From positions 1 to 64,000 of the forward strand of contig JALEFZ010000035.1 in assembly GCA_022760475.1 (NCBI GenBank): DNA of 64,000 nucleotides, in the 5' to 3' direction. Below, in pieces: positions 35,556 to 44,085 of the stretch. Under the pieces are notes generated by a model. It was not told where the DNA came from. It saw nothing but the letters and a program-made list of their open reading frames with translations, and did no database searches. The position numbers were made by a program, and so were the translations under genes. This DNA is from Bacteroidia bacterium (GTDB lineage: Bacteria; Bacteroidota; Bacteroidia; J057). Each line of letters begins with the position of its first letter. Within the stretch, counting starts at the first letter, position 1.

Positions 35556-37480
35556 TTTTCTTTTAACCAGCTTTCTGTAGGTGAAGGAAAGGGGATGAAA
35601 ATCCTTGCAGAAAAACCATTTCCAGGACTTGACTCCATCTCAATGGTGCCCGATAGTTTTCTGACTCTTGCCTTAATGTTCTTAAAACCTATGCCTTCTT
35701 TCTCTAGCCCTGTCTCCAAACTCATTCCTATTCCATCATCAGAATACTTCAACCCCAGGCTATCTTTTTGGTGATTCAACTCTAGGTAAATTTTTTCTGC
35801 CTTTGCATGCTTAAGTGTATTGGAAATCAGTTCCTGACTTATCCTGTAAACCCCATGTTCCACCATAGAAGGTAATCGACCATGCTCGAAACCATAATAA
35901 TTAAGCCCTACATCAATGTTGTTGGACTTGTTCAATTCATCGATCAGGCTTTCGAGGGCGTCAATCAACCCAAGGTGCCGGAGCGTACCGGAAAGCATAT
36001 CATGTGATAAGTTTCGAACTTCCTTAACTGCCTTTGCAAGGGTGGACTTTGCCTTTTCTACTGCCTGAAACTGTTGTTCCTCTTTTTCTTCGAGCTTTTG
36101 CTCCAGAGAAGAAAAATGGAGCTTGACAGCAGATAGCAGCATTCCAATGTTGTCATGAAGTTCTTGTGCAATCTTGTTTTGAGTTTGTTCCTGCCCTTCT
36201 AGCAAGGCTTCCAGCGCAATGTCTTCTTGATTGTTGAGTAACTGATTGATTTCTTCTTCATAAAAAGTTTTTCGCTGGAAAGATTGGAAACGGAGTAACA
36301 GAAACGCGACCAATAAAATACTTGCAATCAGCAGGACAATCCCCACAAACAGGCTTAAGCGATAATTGTCTGCCCTCAACTTTTCATTTTGGTACTTTTG
36401 GGTAATATCAGTAATGGCTTCAAGGCGATTCAGGCTATCAATGGCTTCTTTCTCTTCAGAATAAATTTCAAAGTATGACATGGCAGAGTCTAGAACTCCT
36501 GATTTGCGGTAGACTACCCCCAGGTTGCGGGTGGTATTCATTATCAATTCTCTATCAGAACTATTTTGTAATTCCTCATGTGCTTGTAGCAATAGTTCTT
36601 TGGCCATTTGATACTTTCCACTTTCCGTTAAGATGGCTCCATAATTGACGCGGGCACGGGTGAAGAAATTAGGGCGAAAATGAGATTGATACTTCTGGAA
36701 TACTTCGGAATAGATGGATTCAGCTTCTTCCAACTTTCCTTTCTCATAGGCGAGGTTTCCCAGTTTGCTGTAGTCTTTCAGCCAAAGAGATGAATCAGGA
36801 ATCATCAGGTAGGTTTGCATAGCCTGATCGAAATACCTGGATGCCAGGTCAAAGTTATCCTTTGCCACAGCAATGTTTCCAAGGCTTGAAAAGCCATCTG
36901 CACGATTTTTCAATGCCCTGGAATCTGAAGCCTTCTGCCAAAATTCAACACTGCCCCGGTAATGCAATTCCGCAGAAACAAGGTCTCCCTGATGGGCGTA
37001 AAGGGCACCCAGGTTGGTTTGAAAATAGCCTTCCAGAAATGGATGGTCAATTTTATGGATCTTCATGCTATTCAAGCCGTTCAGGTATTGAAGCAAGGCT
37101 GAGTCAGGGGCATTCAGTTTTTTGTAGCACTGCCCTTGGTTAAAATAAACTTTGGCGATGTCCAAATGGAGGCCAAGTTCTTGATAGATCGCCATGGCAG
37201 ATCGGTAGAAAAGCAAGGCGGAGTCGGGTTTTCCTTCTCGACTCTTGAAATCCCCAAGGACTTTTCTGGCGAGGGCAATGCCTTCCCGAAAATTAGCCTT
37301 TTCACTTTCAGCCAAGATTTCCCTTACCATTTGGGTGTAGTTTTCAGGCTTTTCATTAAAACTACTGCGGTAATTGGCCAACAATTGAAGTTGTTCTCTT
37401 TGATGATCAGATGGACTGTTTTGCCCAAAAGAAATTGAGCAAAACAGCCATAAACAAATAAGAAGTCCTTTACTTTGCAT
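35552..37480 (-). CDS. TPR-containing NarX/DesK-type sensor histidine kinase
   Basis: A 642-residue sensor. Signal sequence (1-19), then a periplasmic domain of about eight tetratricopeptide repeats (about 60-345), one membrane helix (about 375-397), a HisKA_3 dimerisation domain with phospho-acceptor His442 (AQELHDNIG) and an HATPase_c domain. The latter has the N box (ELISNTLKHA, about 546) and G box (DDGIGMS, about 575). The TPR region probably senses a protein or peptide in the periplasm. It is coupled to the response regulator downstream. The gene for an unknown small protein ends only 11 bases upstream. Confidence 0.94.
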   Translation of the reverse strand: MQSKGLLICLWLFCSISFGQNSPSDHQREQLQLLANYRSSFNEKPENYTQMVREILAESEKANFREGIALARKVLGDFKSREGKPDSALLFYRSAMAIYQELGLHLDIAKVYFNQGQCYKKLNAPDSALLQYLNGLNSMKIHKIDHPFLEGYFQTNLGALYAHQGDLVSAELHYRGSVEFWQKASDSRALKNRADGFSSLGNIAVAKDNFDLASRYFDQAMQTYLMIPDSSLWLKDYSKLGNLAYEKGKLEEAESIYSEVFQKYQSHFRPNFFTRARVNYGAILTESGKYQMAKELLLQAHEELQNSSDRELIMNTTRNLGVVYRKSGVLDSAMSYFEIYSEEKEAIDSLNRLEAITDITQKYQNEKLRADNYRLSLFVGIVLLIASILLVAFLLLRFQSFQRKTFYEEEINQLLNNQEDIALEALLEGQEQTQNKIAQELHDNIGMLLSAVKLHFSSLEQKLEEKEEQQFQAVEKAKSTLAKAVKEVRNLSHDMLSGTLRHLGLIDALESLIDELNKSNNIDVGLNYYGFEHGRLPSMVEHGVYRISQELISNTLKHAKAEKIYLELNHQKDSLGLKYSDDGIGMSLETGLEKEGIGFKNIKARVRKLSGTIEMESSPGNGFSARIFIPFPSPTESWLKEK

Positions 37481-37491
37481 TGACAGACAGC

Positions 37492-37995
37492 TTAGACGTT
37501 TTGTTTCTGGGTAGGATCACCTACCACATCATGATCCACTTCCGCGAAACTATAAGTAACTACAGCCTTCTTTTTTACATCGGAATTGATACCGCCATTA
37601 TAGCTTGCAGGTGGAATCACCCTGATGGTAAACCCACGGGTTTTTTCAGGTTTTTTAAAGGGAAAATCAGTCCTGTAACCTTCTGAAGGTCCTACCTCAG
37701 GTTCGTCTTTATAAGAAAACCCAACAAGGACATATTTATTTTCAATTGGTGGATTGGATATCTTCTGTGCCTCTTTAATGTCTATTGTGAAAATCCCTCT
37801 TCCTTCAGCATAATATGTTCGATTATAATATTCCCACCATGCCCGTTTGCACGCCTTCACAAAGGCCTCTTCACAACCAGCCTCAACCCATGTGGAGACC
37901 TGAAAATATATTTTCCCATCAGAGGTGCTGGAAATATGAACCATAGGTTTATACAATTCACTTTTATCGATTCCTCCTGATTTATAATTTTTCAT
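37492..37995 (-). CDS. Unknown protein P1, paralogue of the upstream P2
   Basis: A soluble 167-residue protein without signal peptide or membrane helix. It shares with the next gene upstream a beta-rich layout: a VH pair near residue 19, YFQVSTW (about 30-36), FTIRVIP (about 122-128) and a C-terminal block VKKKAVVTYSFAEVDHDV (about 139-156). It has three Cys/Trp-rich positions in the centre (about 40-60) lacking in P2. Its stop is 11 bases before the histidine kinase start, so it should be co-transcribed with the two-component system. I do not recognise the family and no function is assigned. Confidence 0.7.
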   Translation of the reverse strand: MKNYKSGGIDKSELYKPMVHISSTSDGKIYFQVSTWVEAGCEEAFVKACKRAWWEYYNRTYYAEGRGIFTIDIKEAQKISNPPIENKYVLVGFSYKDEPEVGPSEGYRTDFPFKKPEKTRGFTIRVIPPASYNGGINSDVKKKAVVTYSFAEVDHDVVGDPTQKQNV

Positions 37996-38102
37996 GATAA
38001 TTTAATTTAAGAAATAATGAATAAAATTTTTCATTATAGTCCCGCTCCCCATTGTGAATAGGGATGCAAGAACCTTAATGTGTTTAAATAAGATAGAATG
38101 AG

Positions 38103-38127
38103 GGCTGCTTCGATTATTTAAGCAGCC
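38103..38127 (-). promoter_or_regulatory. Stem-loop between the P2 and P1 genes
   Basis: Perfect 8-bp arms GGCTGCTT and AAGCAGCC with a 9-base loop lie 12 bases past the P2 stop. On the minus strand no T-run follows, so it may be an mRNA-stabilising or leaky attenuating hairpin. Confidence 0.5.
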
Positions 38128-38138
38128 TCTAGGCTGAA

Positions 38139-38576
38139 TTAATGATTTAGGATATTGTGATGTGGATCAATTACATCACCTTCTACTTCAGCGAAACTAT
38201 AGGAAAGAGCTGCTTTTTTCTTTACTGTTGGGTCCGTGCTGGAACCCGGGTTGTAAGGAACAATTCTCACTGTAAAACTGGGGTGATCAGGTTTATGGAA
38301 GGGATTAGGGTATTCATAAAAAGCCCAATAATCCTGTTCTAAAGGTCCAGACTCTATAAGCTCTACAGGAAGGGTGAAATAAAAACTACCTTCCTCCATT
38401 TCTGTATCCATATCTTTGTTTTTCCAGGCTGCATTTTCCTCGCCAAGTCTTTGCTCTTTTCTAAGCCAAACCGCCACTTTGAAGTAGTAGGCATAGTCTT
38501 CTCTGTCTCCTATTACGACTTTATCTTTTGTTCTTGTCAAATGAACCAATGGTTCGTCATAATTTTGAGTGTTCAT
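38139..38576 (-). CDS. Unknown protein P2, paralogue of P1
   Basis: A soluble protein of 145 residues from the chosen ATG (residue 23 of the longer frame that begins at 38642); this start lines up with the N-terminus of P1. Shared blocks with P1 are PLVHL, YYFKVAVW, FTVRIVP and VKKKAALSYSFAEVEGDV. Identity outside these blocks is low, so the duplication is old. It is the likely first gene of the P2-P1-kinase-regulator operon. No family was recognised. The conserved C-terminal block suggests a shared fold or binding site. Confidence 0.68.
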   Translation of the reverse strand: MNTQNYDEPLVHLTRTKDKVVIGDREDYAYYFKVAVWLRKEQRLGEENAAWKNKDMDTEMEEGSFYFTLPVELIESGPLEQDYWAFYEYPNPFHKPDHPSFTVRIVPYNPGSSTDPTVKKKAALSYSFAEVEGDVIDPHHNILNH

Positions 38577-38976
38577 GTTGTAAAAATTTACTGTGTAAAA
38601 AGGGATACTGTATGATTCAATTTTTCTATTGGAGCCCCACACCTGCCCTATCTAAGAATCAGGCATGGGGATCTATATCACCATCCAATCAGAGAAGATT
38701 GGCCTCATATTTAAATTAATCAGTCCTTTCCTTTATGGTAACTTCCTCCTGGATTCGAGTAAAGTGAACCATAAGCTCTAAATACCTTTATAGCTACAAA
38801 GCAATCTCACGATAACTAACTAAAAATCAACTAATTAGAGTAGAAATAAATCATGGGAAGAAAATGGCGGATTGATATGAGGTTTTGGTACTATAAGAAT
38901 ATTGATACAGAGGTAGAATTATTTCTCGATGAACTTTCTTAAGAAGAGAATTCATGCACATATAAGATTTTGAGTA
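38577..38976. other. Intergenic region upstream of P2
   Basis: A 400-bp gap between the P2 start and the convergent-side end of the T9SS gene (same strand, upstream). It should contain the promoter of the P2 operon. Only a 29-codon open frame (38853-38942, plus) is present, judged to be chance. Nothing else seen. Confidence 0.5.
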
Positions 38977-40107
38977 TCATTTGACCAGTCTTTTGCGGCC
39001 AATTAGGGTATTGTTATCTGTTCTGATAACTAGCTGGTAAGTTCCTTTAGGGAGGAAAGAAGTTTCAAAGGGTAAAGTTTGAACACCTTCTTTGGAAAAA
39101 TATTTCCTTTCCCAAACTATACGACCTGCCACATCAATTAGTTCTATGTAAACATTGCTATTTCCTACTCCATACCATTCAACATAAGCCATTTCTCCAA
39201 CAGGATTGGGATAAATTTTCAATCCGGCAATTACCTTTTCCACCTCCAGAACATTTAGGCCTACGTTTTTTCCTAAAGTCCAGCGTGTATCATTCAGGAA
39301 AACCGAAGCAGAAAATAAGTCCTGGATGCTATCCTGATTGGCATTGGTATTGGGATCCCAGGTCATGCTGTTGTTTAGGCGTGAAAAAAGTTCCAGGGAA
39401 TCTTCAGAAATACCATTTAGCTCGGCATCAAAGTACTGGAACTCAATGCTTGCCTCCGCAGCACCGGCATTTCCTAGCATCAGGTCGTAATACCGCAAGA
39501 TTCCATCCTGTCCGTTGATGTCCTGGGGATCATGCCCACGGCTAACCAGCGTCATGCCCAGGTTGGCGGGTGAACTGATGGTCAAACCAAGGCTTCCGGG
39601 ATTGGCCATATTTGGGCTATTGAGCATATCCATCCGAAAGATCAAGCCTCCTGCTTGGCTGCTAAATGCCCTTTTGGCTTCTGTTTCTCCAATCAAACTT
39701 CCTGTGTTTCCCAAATCTACCTGATTGCCATTTAGGTCCAATTTGCCTTGAATGAAAATAAGCTCATGAACGACTTCAATGGAACTTTGCAAGGCAAGAT
39801 CCTGGCTACTTTTGCTCAGTTCTATGTCATAGAAGGTGGTTCCAGTTCCCCCCACATAAACCTGACTAGCGGGAAGGTCTCCAGTAAAAATCACTTTTGA
39901 ATCGGCTGCGAGGAAATTGCCTTCCTGAATCCATGCAAGGTCATCCATGACAATTTGGACAGTTCCATCACAGACCATAGAAGATCCATTTTCAATGATC
40001 AATTGCCCTTGAGAAGGAATAATGAAGGCAATAAATCCAAAGAATATGAGCAGCTTTCTTTGTGAATACCTGCTAAGCCGATTAAACTTTAATGTTTCCA
40101 TTTTCAT
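38977..40107 (-). CDS. T9SS-exported surface protein with C-terminal type A sorting domain
   Basis: A 376-residue exported protein. Signal peptide (about 18-34), then a repetitive beta-rich region typical of Bacteroidota surface proteins, in which ordered motifs such as GKLDLNGNQVDLGNTG occur. The C-terminal type A sorting domain (about 295-376) starts at KIYPNPVGEMAYVEW and ends in Lys-rich KRLVK, so the type IX system should export it and cut off the tail. It follows the S74 protein gene by 20 bases, so both are probably made together. Its ligand is unknown. Confidence 0.85.
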   Translation of the reverse strand: MKMETLKFNRLSRYSQRKLLIFFGFIAFIIPSQGQLIIENGSSMVCDGTVQIVMDDLAWIQEGNFLAADSKVIFTGDLPASQVYVGGTGTTFYDIELSKSSQDLALQSSIEVVHELIFIQGKLDLNGNQVDLGNTGSLIGETEAKRAFSSQAGGLIFRMDMLNSPNMANPGSLGLTISSPANLGMTLVSRGHDPQDINGQDGILRYYDLMLGNAGAAEASIEFQYFDAELNGISEDSLELFSRLNNSMTWDPNTNANQDSIQDLFSASVFLNDTRWTLGKNVGLNVLEVEKVIAGLKIYPNPVGEMAYVEWYGVGNSNVYIELIDVAGRIVWERKYFSKEGVQTLPFETSFLPKGTYQLVIRTDNNTLIGRKRLVK

Positions 40108-40127
40108 TGAGTTAGTCCATTGGGTAA

Positions 40128-41810
40128 TTAGTTGTTTTCCAGCGCTGCGATTCTGGCTTCCAGCCTTTTGATCATTTCTTGCTGCTCCTGGATCGCTTTG
40201 ATAGCCAGAATGCCAAATCCACTATAATCCACCGTGTAGACGGCCTCTTGTTCTCCCTCTGCAGGCGCTGTTACCAATTCCGGAAATAGAGGTTCAAGTT
40301 CCTGAGCAATCATACCTATATGGTTTCGCTTTTCTGGATCACTTTTGTAGTGGTAAGAGCTCGGTTTTAGTTGAACTAGCCTTCCCATTACTGATTCAAG
40401 TGGTTTGATATTTGTTTTGAGCTTCCTATCAGATGTAGCTGAGTATGCACCTGAACTGGTACTGAAAGTACCTCTCAGGTTTCCATTGTAATAGAGAGAT
40501 AGTACTCCATTCGCAAAGACAAAAAATTCCCAATTTGCGCCCGTAGAATTTTCCAGATTTAGGCCTCCAACGTTTCCTCCTCCTGTAACCGTTTGTTTGA
40601 TTTTTAGTTTGGAATTTCCTGGGGCGGCACATCCCAGGCAGGTATTTCCATTTTTTAACATGGTCAAGGCATTGGATCGATCCGTGGGGCTGATCCCATT
40701 TCCGATGGTAAACAGGCGGTCAGTTGAAACATAAAATTGAGAAGAAGAAGCAGTGTAGTTGATGGAATGGGTTCCAAAAACAGATTCTGCGTAGGAGGGA
40801 TTTGAATTATTTATGCCAGTGGTGAAACTCCTCCAGCCATCTGCCACATTTCCTACTCCTGCAGCAATGAAGGCCCCACCGCCATTGGCTAAGTTGGAAA
40901 ATCCACCTCCTATAAAAGTCTCTGTTCCATTGGCTTCGTTGGAGTCGCCTCCTCCAATGAAGGATTCAGAATCCGAGATTGAATTCAATTCCCCGCCAGC
41001 TATAACGGACTTATCACCAAAAACTTTACTTTGAAAACCTCCAATGATTCCTGCATGATTAGCGCGAATGGAATCATTGAATCCTCCTGCAGCAATTGAA
41101 AAGGAACCTCTTACATACCCATTTCTGACACCTACCAGGCTCGATCCTGTCCCATCCACATGGTTGTCTCGGCCACCAAATACCGAAGTTTCCGCACCCA
41201 AAGCTTTTGAACGAAGCCCCATCACCACAGAATGTAAACCGATGCTATCGCGGTTCCAATCGCTGCTATCCACAGTCCCTGCTCGAAAGGCCGAAAGACC
41301 TGGAATCCACATCATTCGGGTTCCTGTACCAGAATCTGGTAGGCTCAACACTGTTGTGGGCTCAAAATCTCCCCTGGCAAGCAGGTTGAGGTTGGTAATT
41401 TTGAGCATGCTTGAGTCAATGGTGATGACCTCCTTTCCCGCTGCATCCATTCGGATGATGTCTTCATCGCTAGATTCCTCCACCTGAATTTTGGTATCTG
41501 CGTCTGCATCTTCCAGGGAAGCTGGCAAAGTAGCAGAAGGAGAAATTTGCTTCCAGGTAATACCATCGAAGTACCAGAAGTCATCGGTATTGGTATCAAA
41601 TACCAAAAGGCCACGCGCAGGGCTTGCGATGGCATTGCGCGCTGCGCTGGTCATACGCGGGATCAACATGCCCTTGGAAGTGGAACTTACATCGAGCATG
41701 GCAGAGGGGTCAGGGGTGGTGCCATTGGCATTGATTCCGATAGATTGAGCAAATATGCTCGTAGCCAGCATCATCAGCAACAGGCTTAGAATCAGATTTT
41801 TTGCATTCAT
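40128..41810 (-). CDS. Exported trimeric protein with YadA-like head repeats and S74 chaperone domain
   Basis: A 560-residue protein with a signal peptide (1-21). The centre (about 190-340) is made of 14-15-residue repeats with a GG turn, as in YadA-type trimeric heads. The C-terminal part (about 455-560) is a peptidase S74 intramolecular chaperone: TSDRKLKTNI carries the Ser-Asp cleavage site, and IGMIAQELE and VDYSGFGILAIKAIQEQQ are diagnostic. A coiled coil ends the protein. In phage tail spikes this domain folds the trimer and then cuts itself off. An adhesin or surface-fibre role is inference. The T9SS gene follows in the same operon. Confidence 0.85.
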   Translation of the reverse strand: MNAKNLILSLLLMMLATSIFAQSIGINANGTTPDPSAMLDVSSTSKGMLIPRMTSAARNAIASPARGLLVFDTNTDDFWYFDGITWKQISPSATLPASLEDADADTKIQVEESSDEDIIRMDAAGKEVITIDSSMLKITNLNLLARGDFEPTTVLSLPDSGTGTRMMWIPGLSAFRAGTVDSSDWNRDSIGLHSVVMGLRSKALGAETSVFGGRDNHVDGTGSSLVGVRNGYVRGSFSIAAGGFNDSIRANHAGIIGGFQSKVFGDKSVIAGGELNSISDSESFIGGGDSNEANGTETFIGGGFSNLANGGGAFIAAGVGNVADGWRSFTTGINNSNPSYAESVFGTHSINYTASSSQFYVSTDRLFTIGNGISPTDRSNALTMLKNGNTCLGCAAPGNSKLKIKQTVTGGGNVGGLNLENSTGANWEFFVFANGVLSLYYNGNLRGTFSTSSGAYSATSDRKLKTNIKPLESVMGRLVQLKPSSYHYKSDPEKRNHIGMIAQELEPLFPELVTAPAEGEQEAVYTVDYSGFGILAIKAIQEQQEMIKRLEARIAALENN

Positions 41811-41980
41811 TTTCTTGAGCTTTAAATGGGTTAATGTTTTGATTCAAAGCTCTTGGATTTAATTATGGAATGGTATTCCCTTGATTCAGGATTTTTGTGT
41901 ACCCTTATTGGGGTATATGGGATGGAATGAGTATGGTGGGACGAAAATACGGGAACATGCCCCATGCCCCCGGGGCAGCA

Positions 41981-41999
41981 TGAGCAATAGCGAAGGATC
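41981..41999 (-). repeat. Degenerate copy of an intergenic CCTTCG...GCTCA element
   Basis: On the minus strand GATCCTTCGC, four bases, then GCTCA matches the start of the larger palindromic element at 58012-58128. It is followed by a CATGC-CCCCGGGG palindrome. The similarity is short, so common origin is only suggested. Confidence 0.4.
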
Positions 42000-42046
42000 T
42001 TCTTGCTCAAAGAAGGTAAAACCCTAGGCAACAATCTCTACCTATC

Positions 42047-43585
42047 CTACCAACGGAAGGGGTCGAAGGCCAATTCTTCATTGTCGAACCTGCGCAGCAG
42101 AACGATCGCCGCCATACCAATGTAGAAAAAGATGCTTGAGGGAAGGGACATGAGGGGATTTTGGGAATAATTACCTATGATCAAGGCAAAAATTCCACCT
42201 AGAAAGGCCAATAACCAGATTTTCAACTCGGGTCGTTGAATTTTGAAGTAATAGCGGACTCCAATGTACATCACCAAAAACAGTAAGCCCAAATAGAGCA
42301 GGAGTCCAATCCAGCCCATTTCAACTGCAATCAAAACAAACCCACCTTCTGGGCGATATTGGGAGAATAACTGAAAGGGGGAGAATTGTTGGCCTCGCTT
42401 ACCTGTCAGGCCAAGCCCCCCGCCGATTGGATGACTCCGAATATATGGTTTGATGTATTCCTGATTTTGAAGGCGTTCTTGCAGGGAAGCTGCCGCCGTT
42501 GGTTTGAAGGTTGACCTGTATCTTTGGATGATGGGATGATCCAGGGGCAGAAAAAAGACCATTAGCCACAAACCAAAAATAGCAATCCCTATGGGCAACA
42601 TCTTTCTATTAAATGAAAGTACAAGTAGGAAAAGAAAAGATGCAGGAACCACAATAAAGGCTGTTCTGGTACCGGATAGCAACATAGCGACCCACATTAG
42701 AAGTACACAACAGCCCAAAATAATTTTTTCGAAACGTTTGAGGTTGGGCTGAAAGAATAGTGGCAATGAAAATACGCTCGTTGAGGCCATAAGCATCCCC
42801 ATCACCCCTGGTGTAGAGAAAAAGGAAAACTTCCTTATGCGACCATCCAGGAACAAACGTTCAAATTGCTCCACCTCCTGTGTGATCCATATTTCTTCAA
42901 ATGCCCGTAAACCAAATACTTCTTGCAGGATGGCATAAACTGCGCCCAATGTCGTTAACAAAATCCAAAATTTTGCCAGGGATTCCAGGTGTCTGAGTTT
43001 GGTAAGTGCAAAAAGGGGCACAAAAAATAAGACCATTCTAAGTGCAGTATCCCGAACTGCATATAACCAAGCCATTTGATTGGGGCTAGAAGGGTTAAAA
43101 AGTTCTATGAAGTTATAGGCAATCCAGCCAAATATGGCCAGGGTGAAGATGTGAAAAACACCTCTCCAGTCTCTACGCCTGATTTGAGCCAAATAGATCC
43201 CCAGGATCATCATCAGAATACAAGCATCTAGCAAAATACCCAAGGGTAGGCCCCCTGTTATTTTCTTCAAACCCATAAGGGTAAAAGAGGCGAAGACGGT
43301 GAGAAAGAGCCCGAAACGTAGGTTAAACATGGAGGCAAGCAGGAGAGGAATTACCTGTAGAATAGCCAATAAAACAATCCCAGCTTGCTGCCCTCGGTGG
43401 GCTACCAACCACGAAAAACAAAGCACAAGTGCGGAAAAAAGCAGATATCCAAAAGGAGATTCCAGTTTCCTCCTGACAAATTCTTCCCATAGCCATCCCT
43501 GCAGAGAGTTTGATCGCTTGTCAATCTCTTCGTTCTTATCATTGAGCTTGAATAGAAAAGGCTGCATAGATGGACCTGTTTTCAA
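42047..43585 (-). CDS. O-antigen ligase/polymerase family membrane protein (Wzy/WaaL-like)
   Basis: A 512-residue inner-membrane protein with about ten to twelve helices. The Wzy_C domain is recognisable in the region of GTRTAFIVVPASFLF (about 300-314), followed by a long periplasmic loop with HPIGGGLGLTGKRG (about 385-400), the usual site of ligase catalysis. Members join or polymerise surface glycans on the periplasmic side. No glycosyltransferase genes lie next to it, so its substrate cannot be read from context. The N-terminal cytoplasmic stretch (about 45 residues) is longer than usual. Confidence 0.8.
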   Translation of the reverse strand: MKTGPSMQPFLFKLNDKNEEIDKRSNSLQGWLWEEFVRRKLESPFGYLLFSALVLCFSWLVAHRGQQAGIVLLAILQVIPLLLASMFNLRFGLFLTVFASFTLMGLKKITGGLPLGILLDACILMMILGIYLAQIRRRDWRGVFHIFTLAIFGWIAYNFIELFNPSSPNQMAWLYAVRDTALRMVLFFVPLFALTKLRHLESLAKFWILLTTLGAVYAILQEVFGLRAFEEIWITQEVEQFERLFLDGRIRKFSFFSTPGVMGMLMASTSVFSLPLFFQPNLKRFEKIILGCCVLLMWVAMLLSGTRTAFIVVPASFLFLLVLSFNRKMLPIGIAIFGLWLMVFFLPLDHPIIQRYRSTFKPTAAASLQERLQNQEYIKPYIRSHPIGGGLGLTGKRGQQFSPFQLFSQYRPEGGFVLIAVEMGWIGLLLYLGLLFLVMYIGVRYYFKIQRPELKIWLLAFLGGIFALIIGNYSQNPLMSLPSSIFFYIGMAAIVLLRRFDNEELAFDPFRW

Positions 43586-44085
43586 ATAATGGGTCTTAAG
43601 GTCTCTAAACTAAGCAATTTTTGGAAATTGCAGACAGGATATTGGGGAGGGATTTTCATGAGCACCTTCATCTCATGATTGTAAAATCAATTGGGTAGTC
43701 GGGCTTAAGCCAGTCAATCATTCCAGTTAGAACAAGACGATTTTGACAAAGAATACCAGGCAAACAGCGAGGCAAGCAACCAAAATCAGCTTTTCATGAA
43801 TTCTTTCAGAGTTGGTAAGAACGTATTCTCTTTTTCTTGGAGTGTAGTGGCTCATTTATAAAAACTTATGTCGTTGTTCATTTATTACAATACATAGATA
43901 ATCAAACCTATTAAGGATAATTGGTCAAATCAGGGAAGTGGTACTTTTCTCCACTTCAATTGAACCATCCCCCTCCTGAGTGGTCATGGCACCATTTTTA
44001 ATTTTTTCCCTCCTATTACGCAACTCTTTTCATAGGTAGTCGTTAATAGTCACAAACTACTTTTTTTTACAAAGTTCTATCCATC
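43586..44085. other. Intergenic region with one small membrane ORF
   Basis: A 500-bp gap between a minus-strand and a plus-strand gene. It contains the 42-residue membrane microprotein gene (43727-43855, minus). The remaining sequence is AT-rich promoter-like DNA with no further feature that I could support. Confidence 0.6.
43727..43855 (-). CDS. Small single-helix membrane protein
   Basis: A 42-codon ORF missed by size-limited gene calling. A basic N-terminus (MSHYTPRKREYVLTNSERI) precedes one hydrophobic helix from about residue 22 to the end (LILVACLAVCLVFFVKIVLF), with two Cys in the helix. The charge pattern predicts the N-terminus inside. Start and stop are clean, and codon use looks coding. 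No family was recognised. Small proteins of this kind often modulate a membrane complex; that is inference. Confidence 0.55.
   Translation of the reverse strand: MSHYTPRKREYVLTNSERIHEKLILVACLAVCLVFFVKIVLF

Noticed and set aside
38853-38942. 29-codon plus-strand ORF upstream of P2
   Set aside because: Very short, no hydrophobic segment or motif and no start context; likely chance.
40128-41810. Prophage tail fibre origin of the S74 protein
   Set aside because: It has a Sec signal peptide, no other phage genes are near, and S74 domains are common in Bacteroidota surface proteins.
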